Source of the DNA: Flavihumibacter solisilvae
GTDB taxonomy: Bacteria; Bacteroidota; Bacteroidia; Chitinophagales; Chitinophagaceae
Direction: 5' to 3'
DNA length: 64,000 nt
Assembly: GCF_000814475.1 (NCBI RefSeq)
Contig: NZ_JSVC01000004.1
Location: 1-64,000, forward strand
The notes under the pieces were generated by a model, which ran no database searches, had not been told where the DNA came from, and was given only the letters and a program-made list of their open reading frames with translations. Position 1 is the first letter of the stretch, and each line of letters begins with the position of its first letter. Below are positions 40,517 to 50,900 of this stretch, piece by piece. A program made the translations under genes and the position numbers.

Positions 40517-42925
40517 ATGAAACGAATGCTGTTATTGCTGCCTTTGATCCTTTTTATACAAAACTTCGTCTATGCCCAGGTAAACTTTTCAACCAGACAG
40601 TTCCGGCTTGGTTTGACGAACGACGGACGACTTTCCAGCCTTGCTTCCGGCACAGCCAATAAAAATTATCTTCCACAGGGTGTAAGAAATGCCTTACTTA
40701 CCGTGAAAATGGATGGCAAAGAACTGGAACCAGTGTCGTTACAATGGAAGGCAAAACCCGGTCTGCTGATGCTTTCTTATCCAGGTAATGTTGAGGCCGC
40801 TATTAAAGTAGTTCAGCAGCAGGATTATATAACACTAGAGTTAACACAGCTGACAAATGCCACCGCTGCCGAGTGGATAAAATGGGGCCCCTTTCCCACT
40901 ACAATTGCCGATACAATAGGGGAGGTAGTTGGAGTAGTGCGCAATAAAGATTTTGCAATCGGCATCCAGGCCCTGAATGTGAAAACCCTCGGCGGGAGCC
41001 CTGACGTAGACAGCGACATCCAGCCAACCGTGGAAGTGAATGAACAGTTGCTTCGTGGTGACGTTGCAAAAGCTACTTCTTATGGAAGCCTCATCCAGGC
41101 ATATTGTCGTAACAGGAATAAAGACCGCGTGATTGATAACTGGAGTCACCCCCGTTATCTTGCTCCCGCATTTAAACAGGATGGTGGTGTTATAGGCAGT
41201 AAACTTGCCATTTTCGGAGTTGCCACCCCACAGGTCCTTGCCGTTATTTCGTCTATAGAGCTGAAAGAGAACCTGCCTCATCCCATGCTGGATGGAGTGT
41301 GGGGAAAAGTAGCTCCGCATTCAACGGAATCTTACCTGATCATGGACTTTGGTGTCAATACAATCAAGGAGGCCCTGGCTTTAACACAGCAGGCAGGTTT
41401 GAGATATCTGTATCATGGTGGACCGTTTGATACGTGGGGTCATTTCAGGATGAATAATAAGGAGTTCCCCGACAACTGGGCAAGTATGAAAGCATGCGTG
41501 GATATTGCCAAAGCGCAACAAATGCGGCTGGGTTTGCATACACTTTCAAATTTCATAACTACCAACGATCCATATGTTACGCCAATACCTGATGCCCGGC
41601 TCGCACGTGTTGGATATTCAGTACTGGCTGCTGACGCAAACGCATCAGCAAATGAAGTAGTGATTGGCGATCCGTCATTCTTTAACCAGTTCGGAAACAA
41701 CACGCTGAAGGCAGTTGTCGTAGGTACCGAGATCATCCGCTATTCTTCGGTATCGGCATCAGCTCCATGGAAACTCCTGAATTGCCAGCGTGGTGCTTTT
41801 GGTACCACTGCCTCGGCTCACAAGACTGGTGATAGTATAGGCAAACTGATGGATCATCCTTACCAGGTATTCCTGGGTAATTATGAACTTGACCAGGAAA
41901 TGGCGAAAACCATTGCGCGCCTGTACAATGAAACGGGCCTGATGCAGATCTCATTTGATGGGTTGGAAGGTTGCTGGAGTGAAGGGATGGGCGATTATGG
42001 TAAGCAGTTGTTCATAAAAACATGGTTTGACAATCTATCACCTGCACTTAAAGGCAAAGTGATCAATGACGCCAGCAACCCGGGCCACTATTTCTGGCAT
42101 ATCTACACCCGTATGAACTGGGGCGAACCCTGGTATGCAGGGTTCAGGGAGAGCCAATTGCAACTGCGCCTGAGAAACCAACAGTTTTACCGCCGCAACC
42201 TGATGCCTTCAATGCTGGGATGGTTCAGCCTGAAAGCAGAAACAAGTCTCGAAGACATTGAATGGATGCTCGCCCGTGGTGCGGGTTTCGATGCAGGGTT
42301 TGGATTGTCAACAAGCCTCGAAACAATGAAGAAGCATGGCCGGCTAAACGAAGTTCTTGCAGCCATTAAATTATGGGAAGATGCCCGTCAAAAGGGAATG
42401 TTCACAGCATCACAAAAACTGTTGATGGAGGATACAAGGAATGAATTCCACCTCGAAAAAAATGCCGCTGGTGACCATCAGCTGATACCGGTACACAATT
42501 CCCATTTTGTGCATGAACAGAAGATCAGGCAGCCGGGTGAACCTGTATTTTCCACGTTCAGTTTTCAAAATCCGCATGCCTCACAGGCTGCAGCATTTAT
42601 TATTACGATGGTGCCGAAAAAAGAAAGCGACCTGGAAGTCACTTTCAGCAACCCGGTCATTACCATCAACCAGCAGGATGCATTTACCATTCCCGTTACA
42701 CTTAAATACAACCAGCACCTCTATTGTGATGGTAAAACTGTGAAATTATATGACCGGCAGTGGCAATTACTGCAGACCATAGGACTGAACGGGCCGCTGC
42801 CATCCCTGGTGAATGGCAGCAACCAGCTTAGCTTTGACGGGAAGTTTTCCGGTGAAAATGGTGGCGACCTGAAAATTGAAATGCGCGTTAAAGGGACGCC
42901 GGAAAAATTAAAAGCAACCCGCTGA
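40517..42925 (+). CDS. secreted glycoside-hydrolase-like protein of uncertain family
   Basis: An 802-residue protein with a signal peptide ending VYA. Residues about 21-260 form a beta-sandwich. From about 270 there is a TIM-barrel-like part (YHGGPFDTWGHF, MQISFDGLEGCW with D481, LMPSMLGWF). It ends in a beta-rich domain. A segment at about residues 364-440 (EVVIGDP, then RGAFGTTASAHKTGD) looks like a small insertion domain; the RGxxGTxAxxHxxG pattern recalls a mini-domain known in phage tail and other extracellular proteins. I could not match a GH family. A polysaccharide-acting enzyme is the best guess. Its stop abuts that of the convergent M1/ABC gene. Confidence 0.72.
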   Translation: MKRMLLLLPLILFIQNFVYAQVNFSTRQFRLGLTNDGRLSSLASGTANKNYLPQGVRNALLTVKMDGKELEPVSLQWKAKPGLLMLSYPGNVEAAIKVVQQQDYITLELTQLTNATAAEWIKWGPFPTTIADTIGEVVGVVRNKDFAIGIQALNVKTLGGSPDVDSDIQPTVEVNEQLLRGDVAKATSYGSLIQAYCRNRNKDRVIDNWSHPRYLAPAFKQDGGVIGSKLAIFGVATPQVLAVISSIELKENLPHPMLDGVWGKVAPHSTESYLIMDFGVNTIKEALALTQQAGLRYLYHGGPFDTWGHFRMNNKEFPDNWASMKACVDIAKAQQMRLGLHTLSNFITTNDPYVTPIPDARLARVGYSVLAADANASANEVVIGDPSFFNQFGNNTLKAVVVGTEIIRYSSVSASAPWKLLNCQRGAFGTTASAHKTGDSIGKLMDHPYQVFLGNYELDQEMAKTIARLYNETGLMQISFDGLEGCWSEGMGDYGKQLFIKTWFDNLSPALKGKVINDASNPGHYFWHIYTRMNWGEPWYAGFRESQLQLRLRNQQFYRRNLMPSMLGWFSLKAETSLEDIEWMLARGAGFDAGFGLSTSLETMKKHGRLNEVLAAIKLWEDARQKGMFTASQKLLMEDTRNEFHLEKNAAGDHQLIPVHNSHFVHEQKIRQPGEPVFSTFSFQNPHASQAAAFIITMVPKKESDLEVTFSNPVITINQQDAFTIPVTLKYNQHLYCDGKTVKLYDRQWQLLQTIGLNGPLPSLVNGSNQLSFDGKFSGENGGDLKIEMRVKGTPEKLKATR

Positions 42926-45900
42926 TCAATCATAAAACAATGCCCTGATTTTCCCGTGTAGTTTCTCATCGCTCACTTCAAGGAACGCATTAACGAGATC
43001 TGTTGAAGCGGGTTGTGGTTTTGGGTATGCATGCTTCGAGAGGAAATTCCGGAGTGCCAGGTTGATCTTTTGTTCACCGATAAGTTCATATAGTTCATAC
43101 ATCGTTACAAGGCCCTTGTTATACGCAAGGGCCACATTTTTATGATGAACCTTGTAGAGCGGACCGTCAGTGAATGCAAGTCCGCTATTTTCATAAATGA
43201 AACGATGCATCTCAACCACATCTTTCATCGCCTTAACGCCATGGGCTTCCTTGTAGATCATCAGCTCGGTGTACATAGCAAGTGTTTCCGTTAACATGAT
43301 AGCGCCTTCAAGATCCTGCGGGTTAACCTGGGTGTCCCCCCACCAGGAATGTGCAAGTTCATGACCAGCTAACTCGTTGATGACATCGCGAGTCCGTTGT
43401 TTGCCCAGATCGGAATGGAAGGTCATGTTTTCAGTCATGTAAATCACACCTGGATAGGCTGTGGCAGCAAATCCTTCTGTAAAAGACGAGACTTCCGCAT
43501 ATCGAATCGCTTTGAAGGGATATTCGCCAAAATTCTTCCGGCAATAACGAAGTGCCTGCCGGGTATTTTCGAGCAATTGCTCCACATTCTCACTATGCCC
43601 TGGGTGGTAATACACTTCGATAGGTATTCCATCCTGTGCCGAGCTCTTACAGGCATATACAGCCGAAGATACCGCGAAGCGGAATGGAATAGGCGCCGGC
43701 GAAGAATACCGGAAATAATTGCGGCCGTTTGCCTTCCATCGACCTGCCAGTTCACCTGTACCAACAGCAGTATGTTCTCCATCGGTTGAAATGGTGGCAT
43801 CGAAGCGGATGAAATCATCTGCCTTTGCCGAAGTATCTTTTTGCTCCGGTGTTTTTAAAGCTGCGGGAGGCGGCATTCCGCGTCTTTTTCGTTCGGCCTC
43901 GTCGTCCAGTTCGTTCGATGACTGGTAGCCGAGACGGGGATAATAACGGCTGATGCGCATGAAAGAGCCGTTTCCCATTATTGCGTTGAATGGATCATGA
44001 CGGTTATAGGGTGACCATCGGTAACCGATTTCGAATTGCATGCGAATGGAATCGCCGGGTTGCAATGGTTTATGCAGGTGATAGCTATAGTGTCCAAATG
44101 CCGGGTCTTCCCTGGTAAGCTCTGCGCCGTTGATCTCCATTGTTTTTATAGTCATGTCCTTGTGACAATATAACAGGAGACTATCAATGGGTTGATGATG
44201 TTGATTAACCATCGTGTATTCACCCCTGATGTCATAGCGGTTGAAGTTGGGGTAAAGGTCGATCTGCGTTTTCACCGATTTGATAACGGGCTGCACTGTT
44301 GTGCGGTAACCTTTGTATTTTTCTTCATACTGTTGAGCCTGGTGATTCTTTTGGGTGCCCGTTCTAACATCAGACATCCGGCTGATATGGAAGCCGGTAA
44401 CTCCAGCAACCGCCAGGCATAGGATCATTATCAGTTTTGTAATTGCCCGTGGCCTGTAGTTCCCTGCGCTCCATTTTTGTGCGGCAACCAGTGCAACTGG
44501 GATCGTGAAGGCGGTCCAGAAGATCATCTTCATCCCGAATGCATTCAGGTAGGCACCATAACCATTCATTTCAGAATATTGTCCTGTGTAGGAGTTGGCA
44601 AACCGCAGCAAAGGATGTGAATAGCCGGTTGCCCTGCTCATGAATGAACTTGTCGCAAAAATGAAAACTGCTGACAGGAGAAAACCGGCATATTTGTTTT
44701 TTACAAGTGCCTGGATGGAAATGATAATACCGGCATACAACAATGTTGGAACGATCAAAATATATAACAGTGTCGCATATACGTGCCATTCAATATGGTT
44801 ATATTGTAAAAACAGCTGTAATCCCAAACTCAGAAGACATGCGAGTATTGTAAGCAGTACAGGGATTAATGAAAGCGAGATCCATTTCGCCGCCAGTACA
44901 GCTATGGGGTTAACGGGACTTGCGCTCTCCATATCCGCTATTCTTGTCGAACGGCTTCTCCAGATCATTTCCATACTATAGAACAGTAAAACCGGGAGCA
45001 TAAAAAAGGAAAAGCTGTTGGCGATGTTTTTAATCATCAATGCTGAACTGGCATATCGTTGCGGGAACCTGATGCCGGCATCTATTTCACTATATATCTC
45101 AACTGACAGGAAAAAGATCCAGAGGATAGTAACCAGTTTCATTGGAATTCCACTGATCACTGATCGAAGTTCCAGTTTGATAAAGCTGGATAAAACTGCC
45201 AGGTTGTAGTGTCCCGGGGAAAGTATCTTTTTTGGAGCCGGCCTTGCATTGGTTTCAGGTGCAATGGGTTCTGACGTCCTGGTAACCTTTTTGCGTTTTT
45301 CTTTTTGCGTAAACCGATAGGCACTGTAACCAAGAAGCAGTGTGACAAGTGCGAATGCTATTGTCAGCAGGCGATTCAGGAGGAAATCTCCTTCCAGCCC
45401 GATTACCCTTGTATTTCTTAATAAAGGCGACCAGTCTTTGGTCTGCCCGAAAAAAGGGACCATGCCAAACGGATCGGCAAGGCCCATGATTGCAGCAGAT
45501 TCAGCTGAAACCGGGGATGCATTTGCGAACAACGGGGAATTGGAGAATAGCCCGGTTACCATGTAAAGGATATAAATGAATAACCCGGCTATGCAGATGA
45601 CAAGTTTGTTCCTGGAGATCCACCCGGCCGCGGTAACTATGGCGGTACAGAAGAATGCGTTTGGCAAAGTCAGGCACATGAATGGATATGCGTAATATAA
45701 AATGTTGAACGCTGCCAGATCTTCGCCACCCTGTGCGCGTAAAAGGTGGCCAAACATGTAACCTGTGTTTAACAGCACAGAATAAATTATACTGATACTG
45801 AATACAGTTAAAAACCTGCCAGGAAGGAAATGCTTTTTTTGAAGAGGTGTAGCATAAAGGATCCTGTCAAATAGCGCATCGCTTTCGCGGGTCAGTACCT

Positions 45901-46117
45901 GGGCTGCGACAAGTGTAATGATGAATACATTGCTGATCGTTAATAGCCCAAATACATAAGTTATTACCCAGGGTGAATTGAGATAAACTCCGGGGAAGGA
46001 GAACCGTGCGAACTGGCTGACCATTACTCCCAATACCATCATCAATGGGAACAGCAGGTATTGCAGCCGGTTCCGGAAATAGAACCGGTATTCTGATATT
46101 AATAAAGTCCAGGTCAT
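42926..46117 (-). CDS. ABC permease fused to an M1-type aminopeptidase domain
   Basis: A 1063-residue membrane protein. The N-terminal roughly 570 residues carry two sets of membrane segments of an ABC-2-type permease (from LLISEYRFYFRNRLQYLL, and again after residue about 310). The C-terminal part (from about 610) is an M1 metallopeptidase with HELAH (H919, E920, H923) and the downstream Glu at about 944. The MLTETLA ending (HELAH-x20-E) is as in the fused subfamily. Its ATPase partner overlaps it by 4 bases. Such fusions are known in Bacteroidota, but their cargo is unknown. Coupling export and peptide trimming is inference. Confidence 0.86.
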   Translation of the reverse strand: MTWTLLISEYRFYFRNRLQYLLFPLMMVLGVMVSQFARFSFPGVYLNSPWVITYVFGLLTISNVFIITLVAAQVLTRESDALFDRILYATPLQKKHFLPGRFLTVFSISIIYSVLLNTGYMFGHLLRAQGGEDLAAFNILYYAYPFMCLTLPNAFFCTAIVTAAGWISRNKLVICIAGLFIYILYMVTGLFSNSPLFANASPVSAESAAIMGLADPFGMVPFFGQTKDWSPLLRNTRVIGLEGDFLLNRLLTIAFALVTLLLGYSAYRFTQKEKRKKVTRTSEPIAPETNARPAPKKILSPGHYNLAVLSSFIKLELRSVISGIPMKLVTILWIFFLSVEIYSEIDAGIRFPQRYASSALMIKNIANSFSFFMLPVLLFYSMEMIWRSRSTRIADMESASPVNPIAVLAAKWISLSLIPVLLTILACLLSLGLQLFLQYNHIEWHVYATLLYILIVPTLLYAGIIISIQALVKNKYAGFLLSAVFIFATSSFMSRATGYSHPLLRFANSYTGQYSEMNGYGAYLNAFGMKMIFWTAFTIPVALVAAQKWSAGNYRPRAITKLIMILCLAVAGVTGFHISRMSDVRTGTQKNHQAQQYEEKYKGYRTTVQPVIKSVKTQIDLYPNFNRYDIRGEYTMVNQHHQPIDSLLLYCHKDMTIKTMEINGAELTREDPAFGHYSYHLHKPLQPGDSIRMQFEIGYRWSPYNRHDPFNAIMGNGSFMRISRYYPRLGYQSSNELDDEAERKRRGMPPPAALKTPEQKDTSAKADDFIRFDATISTDGEHTAVGTGELAGRWKANGRNYFRYSSPAPIPFRFAVSSAVYACKSSAQDGIPIEVYYHPGHSENVEQLLENTRQALRYCRKNFGEYPFKAIRYAEVSSFTEGFAATAYPGVIYMTENMTFHSDLGKQRTRDVINELAGHELAHSWWGDTQVNPQDLEGAIMLTETLAMYTELMIYKEAHGVKAMKDVVEMHRFIYENSGLAFTDGPLYKVHHKNVALAYNKGLVTMYELYELIGEQKINLALRNFLSKHAYPKPQPASTDLVNAFLEVSDEKLHGKIRALFYD

Positions 46118-46992
46118 GCTGCGTTTTCTTTAATCAGTTGAAAGAAATAGACATCCTCAAGTCCGGGTACTACCGGTTCGAAGCCATTGCCGGGTGCGTT
46201 CACTGAATGAATGTGGATCTGCAGGCGACCGGCATTCAATTGCGTTGAAAGCACCTGGTGATTTTTACTATAATGAGGCAGGTCGAGTTTGTCAATCGAT
46301 TTTTTCCAGATGGTTCCTTCCATTGAATCCAGGAATGTTGCGGGTGATCCTTCTGCCAGGATGCGGCCTTTATTGATGATGGCCATCCGGGAACAAAGGC
46401 TCTTCACATCATCTACAATATGAGTGGAAAGCAACACAATCACCTGTTCGCCAATTTCACTGAGCAGGTTATTAAAACGGTTTCGCTCTTCCGGGTCGAG
46501 TCCTGCTGTTGGTTCATCAACAATGATGATACGCGGGCTTCCCAGCAGGGCTTGTGCTATCCCGAAACGTTGGCGCATTCCCCCTGAAAACCGGTGCACC
46601 TCCCTGTTGCGCTCGGCGTAAAGATTGACCTGCTGTAATAAGGCATGGATCTGGTCCTGCCGTTCACTCCGGTGCACACCTTTCAATACTGCCAGGTGAT
46701 CCAGCAACTGGTAAGCAGTCAGTTTCGGGTAAACGCCGAACTCTTGTGGCAGGTAACCAAGATGCCGTTTTATCAACAGGGGATCGCTGAGGATGTCCTG
46801 CCCGTTAAAAAAGATCTCTCCCGAACTCGCTGGTTGCAGTCCCGCTATCGTTTTCATTAATGTTGACTTCCCTGCACCATTCGGGCCAAGCAGCCCGAAC
46901 ATGCCGTTGCTGATCTCAATGGAAATGTTGTCCAGTGCTTTTACCCCGTTCGGGTACATTTTAGTGAGATTACTGATGGTTAGTGTATGCAT
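46114..46992 (-). CDS. ABC transporter ATP-binding protein
   Basis: A 292-residue ABC ATPase. Walker A is GPNGAGKST (36-44), the signature FSGGMRQRFG and Walker B IIIVDEPTAG are followed by the H loop in LLSTHIVDD. A C-terminal extension of about 70 residues after GRILAEGSPA is typical of ABC-2 systems. Its last codons overlap the permease/peptidase gene by 4 bases. The substrate is not known. It lies 74 bases from the YozG-type regulator upstream. Confidence 0.92.
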   Translation of the reverse strand: MHTLTISNLTKMYPNGVKALDNISIEISNGMFGLLGPNGAGKSTLMKTIAGLQPASSGEIFFNGQDILSDPLLIKRHLGYLPQEFGVYPKLTAYQLLDHLAVLKGVHRSERQDQIHALLQQVNLYAERNREVHRFSGGMRQRFGIAQALLGSPRIIIVDEPTAGLDPEERNRFNNLLSEIGEQVIVLLSTHIVDDVKSLCSRMAIINKGRILAEGSPATFLDSMEGTIWKKSIDKLDLPHYSKNHQVLSTQLNAGRLQIHIHSVNAPGNGFEPVVPGLEDVYFFQLIKENAA

Positions 46993-47066
46993 GATCGTTC
47001 GCTTTAGGCAAGAGGCTTCCCTTCGCCGTTACCGGCGTTTTTTCGAAAGCATATGTATTTGTTGAT

Positions 47067-47279
47067 TTATTCTTTCTCCGGCACAAATTCAAGGATGTCA
47101 CCCGGCTGGCAGTCAAGTGCCTTGCAGATGGCCTCCAGTGTATCGAAGCGGATACCTTTTGCTTTTCCTGTTTTTAAGATGGACAAATTGGCTTGGGTAA
47201 TGCCAAGGATCTCGGCCAGTTCCTTGCTCTGCATTTTCCTCTTTGCCAGCATTACGTCTATGTTTACAATAATTGGCAT
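47067..47279 (-). CDS. YozG-like small XRE regulator
   Basis: A 70-residue HTH protein. The HTH (SKELAEILGITQANLSILK) and the C-terminal block GIRFDTLEAICKALDCQPGDIL are those of the YozG/YdaS-like XRE subfamily. It is paired with a DUF2975 membrane protein (ends 3 bases before it), the common arrangement in Firmicutes and Bacteroidota. The partner is thought to act with it in a membrane-linked regulation, but the mechanism is not known. Confidence 0.87.
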   Translation of the reverse strand: MPIIVNIDVMLAKRKMQSKELAEILGITQANLSILKTGKAKGIRFDTLEAICKALDCQPGDILEFVPEKE

Positions 47280-47282
47280 GGG

Positions 47283-47798
47283 TCAGATATATAGGTCCTG
47301 TTCGTTCTGAAGTTGTACACCCTGCCTGAAAATGGCGGCAAGGAAATATGCGAATATGCCTACAACAAAATGGAGGGCAGTAAGAACAATATGCATTTCG
47401 TCGAGAGTCGCAAATAACGCGGTAGACAACATCACGAGCAGTGGTACAATGAAATTACCGAGGTAGAATACCTGCAGGTGCCTGATGGCGTTCGATGTAA
47501 ATAATCTCGGTTGGAAGAATATCCTGAAAACATTTCCCAGCAACAGGAAAAACAACCCGTATAAAGTGAGCGGCATCATGAAATAGAAAATGATATACGT
47601 CAGGTTGTAATCGCCGAGCAGCATCGGAGTTTGGGAAAATGGTAAATACACCTGGAAATGACGGCCTTCATCCACCACGTTCAATCCCCACCCGCTGGTA
47701 AATGCAATAAGAGAAAATAAGGCCATCCCAAAGTACAGTAAGCACAGCACCCTGCTCAGGTAAAAAAGGATCCTTGCCAGAATTCGTACGGAAGTCAT
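47283..47798 (-). CDS. DUF2975 membrane protein
   Basis: A 171-residue membrane protein with four hydrophobic segments (near residues 5-30, 55-80, 95-115 and 130-155). The order and spacing, with a YLAAIFRQGVQLQNEQDLYI C-terminus, match DUF2975. The start is ATG 47798; a TTG at 47807 is rejected. It is next to its usual partner, the YozG-like regulator. An 11-bp direct repeat lies upstream at 47833-47864. Confidence 0.86.
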   Translation of the reverse strand: MTSVRILARILFYLSRVLCLLYFGMALFSLIAFTSGWGLNVVDEGRHFQVYLPFSQTPMLLGDYNLTYIIFYFMMPLTLYGLFFLLLGNVFRIFFQPRLFTSNAIRHLQVFYLGNFIVPLLVMLSTALFATLDEMHIVLTALHFVVGIFAYFLAAIFRQGVQLQNEQDLYI

Positions 47799-47832
47799 TG
47801 ACTGCAAAAATTTAATTATATGCTGTAAATGT

Positions 47833-47864
47833 ATAAATAATTATCGTAAAACAATAAATAATTA
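47833..47864. promoter_or_regulatory. 11-bp direct repeat with 21-bp phase between DUF2975 and the HTCS gene
   Basis: ATAAATAATTA at 47833-47843 and 47854-47864, two helical turns apart. It sits between the DUF2975 gene start and the HTCS gene start, so it could serve either one. The repeat is AT-rich, which lowers confidence. Confidence 0.4.
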
Positions 47865-47940
47865 AGGAATATTGTGGTGGGCGGTATTTTGCCTGTGGTT
47901 TCCATCTTCAATTATCTTTACAGGGTAACACCCGGCTCTC

Positions 47941-50900
47941 ATGCGCTTTGCTTCCTGCTTGATATTACTGCTGCTGTACACCTTCCAGCTGACTGCCCAG
48001 AAAGAGGATCTGATGTTTTCCCGGCTCGATATTTATTCCGGGCTCTCGCATAACCAGGTAAATGCTTTGCTGCAGGACCAGCAGGGGTTCCTGTGGTTTG
48101 GCACTATGTCCGGGCTCAATCGTTATGACGGTCATAACTTAAAGGTGTTCCGGCACAGCCAGGCAGATGCCGGTAGTATCATCGACAATTATATCAGTTC
48201 ACTTTATGAACTGCCGGATAATAAAATGTGGGTGCTTACGCGAAATACGCCCTGTATTTATAATGCACAAACGGAAAAGTTCAGTCCTGATGTAAATAAA
48301 TACCTGGCATCACTTTCCCTTCCGGCTGGCAATATTATCAGTATCACCAGGGGAGATGAAGACCGCTATTGGTTCGTTTACGATTCTGCCCGTCTTTATA
48401 AATATGATCACAGGGCAAAAAAGGCCGAACGATTCCCGGCAAACGGAACCGTTGCTGCCGTGAAAGAAGTATCCGGCCACCTTTGGATCGTTTACCGGGA
48501 TGGCCTTATTGAGAAAGCTGATATCCGTAGTGGCAAAGTAGTCCAAACGATTGCTGCGCTTGGACAGCTTAACCCGGGCGACTATAATTACAATATTTTC
48601 GTAGACAGCGACAATGATGCCTGGATCTGGGTTGCCGGCACGCCCAAAGGATTATTCCAGGTGCGGCAGAATAGTATCCGCCAGCTGAACGAATCAACTC
48701 CGGGCTTGAAATTAAATAATAACCTCATCACGGGTATGATCGAGGATCGCAAAGGGCTTCTCTGGGTTGCGACTGATCATGGTGGAATTAATATCATCGA
48801 TAAAAAGATTGATCATATCCGTTATATCACCAATGATCCCCGTGATCCGGCAAGCATAAGTCTGAACAGTATCACTTCATTGTACAAAGACGACCAGGGC
48901 ATCATCTGGATTGGAACATATAAAAAAGGCCTCAACTTTCTCAATGAACAGATCGCACGCTTCCGTCATTATCATCACCAGGAATCCCAACCGGGGAGTC
49001 TTCCCTTTGATGATGTGAACCGATTCGTGGAAGACAATAAAGGCAACCTGTGGATTGGAACGAATGGGGGAGGGCTGATCTACTTTGACCGGTCAAAAAA
49101 CAGCTACAGGCAATACCTGCACCAGCCGGGGAATATGAACAGCCTGGGTAACAACGTGGTGGTTAGCCTTTGTATCGATCACACCGGCATACTCTGGATC
49201 GGTACCTATTTCGGTGGATTAAGCAGTTTCGACGGCAGAACCTTCACCCATTACAAAAATGTACCTTCCGATACGACCAGCCTGTCAGATGACCGGGTGT
49301 GGGAAATTTTTGAAGATCAAAACAGGAATCTGTGGGTGGGTACTCTCGGTGGTGGACTAAACCTGTTTAACAGGAAGACAAATTCTTTCAGTCGTTACCT
49401 TCCAACTTCGTATATATCAGCGCTGATGGAAGATCGCTCCGGCCGGCTCTGGGTAGGAACAGCGATCGGCCTCTATATTTATGAGAAAGGCAGGTCGTCG
49501 CCATTGTTGATTCAAGACAACTCAACTAAGAACAGTCTCAGTAATAATAATGTCATTACGTTTCTCCAGGACAGCAATGGACAGATCTGGGTCGGAACCC
49601 GTGAGGGGCTCAATCTATGGAACGAAAGCGGTAAGAATTTCGAGGTGTTTACCATGGCCAACGGTCTTCCTGATAATACCATTCTCACCATTACTGAAGA
49701 CAAACAGCAAAATCTCTGGATCACAACTCCAAACGGATTATGTAAAGTGCAACCTGACAAAGGGAGTGATGGAAAGATTAATCTCACGGTTACCAATTAT
49801 GACGAGATCAATAACCTGCAGGGAAGGGAGTTTAATGAGAATGCAGCACTTCGCACAGCTTCAGGGGAGTTGATCTTCGGTGGACCGGGAGGTTTCAACA
49901 TCATTGATCCGGCGAAGATCAGCAATGCGCCGTTCCCGCCCAGGATAGTATTTACCGGTTTGCAGGTGTTTAACCAGCCGGTAGACCCGGGTCAGGAGGT
50001 AAATGGTCGTGTTCTGCTTCCCAACTCACTTACGGTGTCGGACAAGCTGGAACTGAAATACGAGGAAAACGTATTCTCCGTCGAATTCGCTTCACCGGGT
50101 TATTCCCACGCAACCCGGGATAAGTATGCGTACATGCTGGAAGGCTTCAGTAATGAATGGCTGTATGCTGATGGAAAACAACGCAGGGCGACCTTTACGA
50201 ACCTTGATCCCGGGAATTACACACTTAAAGTAAAGATGCAGCTGGCCGACGGAAGCTGGTCACAGCCGAAATCCCTGGACATTCACGTGGCACCTCCATT
50301 CTGGCGTACGCCCTTTGCCATGGTACTGTATGTGCTAACCGTGTTCGGCGCTTTATACCTCGGTCGCCGTATCATCATTGACCGGGCCAGGATGCGGTTT
50401 GAAGTCCAGCAGCAGCGTCGGGAAGCGGAACGCGTACAGGCAATTGACCGGCTGAAGACAAAATTCTTTACCAATGTCAGTCATGAATTCCGCACGCCCC
50501 TGAGCCTGATTTTAGCGCCGCTGGAGAAGCTGATCAGCAATGCCGGCAACCCTGACCAGAAAAAGCAACTTCACCTGGTACAGCGAAACGCCAAACGCCT
50601 TCTCAATCTCGTGAACCAGCTTCTCGACTTCCGGAAGATGGAGGTGGAGGAAATCCGGTTACACCCGGCCATTGGAGACATTATCCAGTTTATACGCGAC
50701 ATCACATATTCTTTCTCAGACATTGCAGAAAAGAAACAAACAGACCTTTCGTTCGGTACCAATATAGAACACCTGGAAATTTATTTCGACAGGGACAAAA
50801 TGGAGAAAATTCTTTTTAACCTCTTGTCAAATGCTTTTAAATATACACCAGGTAAAGGCCGCGTGGCTGTTCAACTGGCTTACGACGAACCGGTAGAAGG

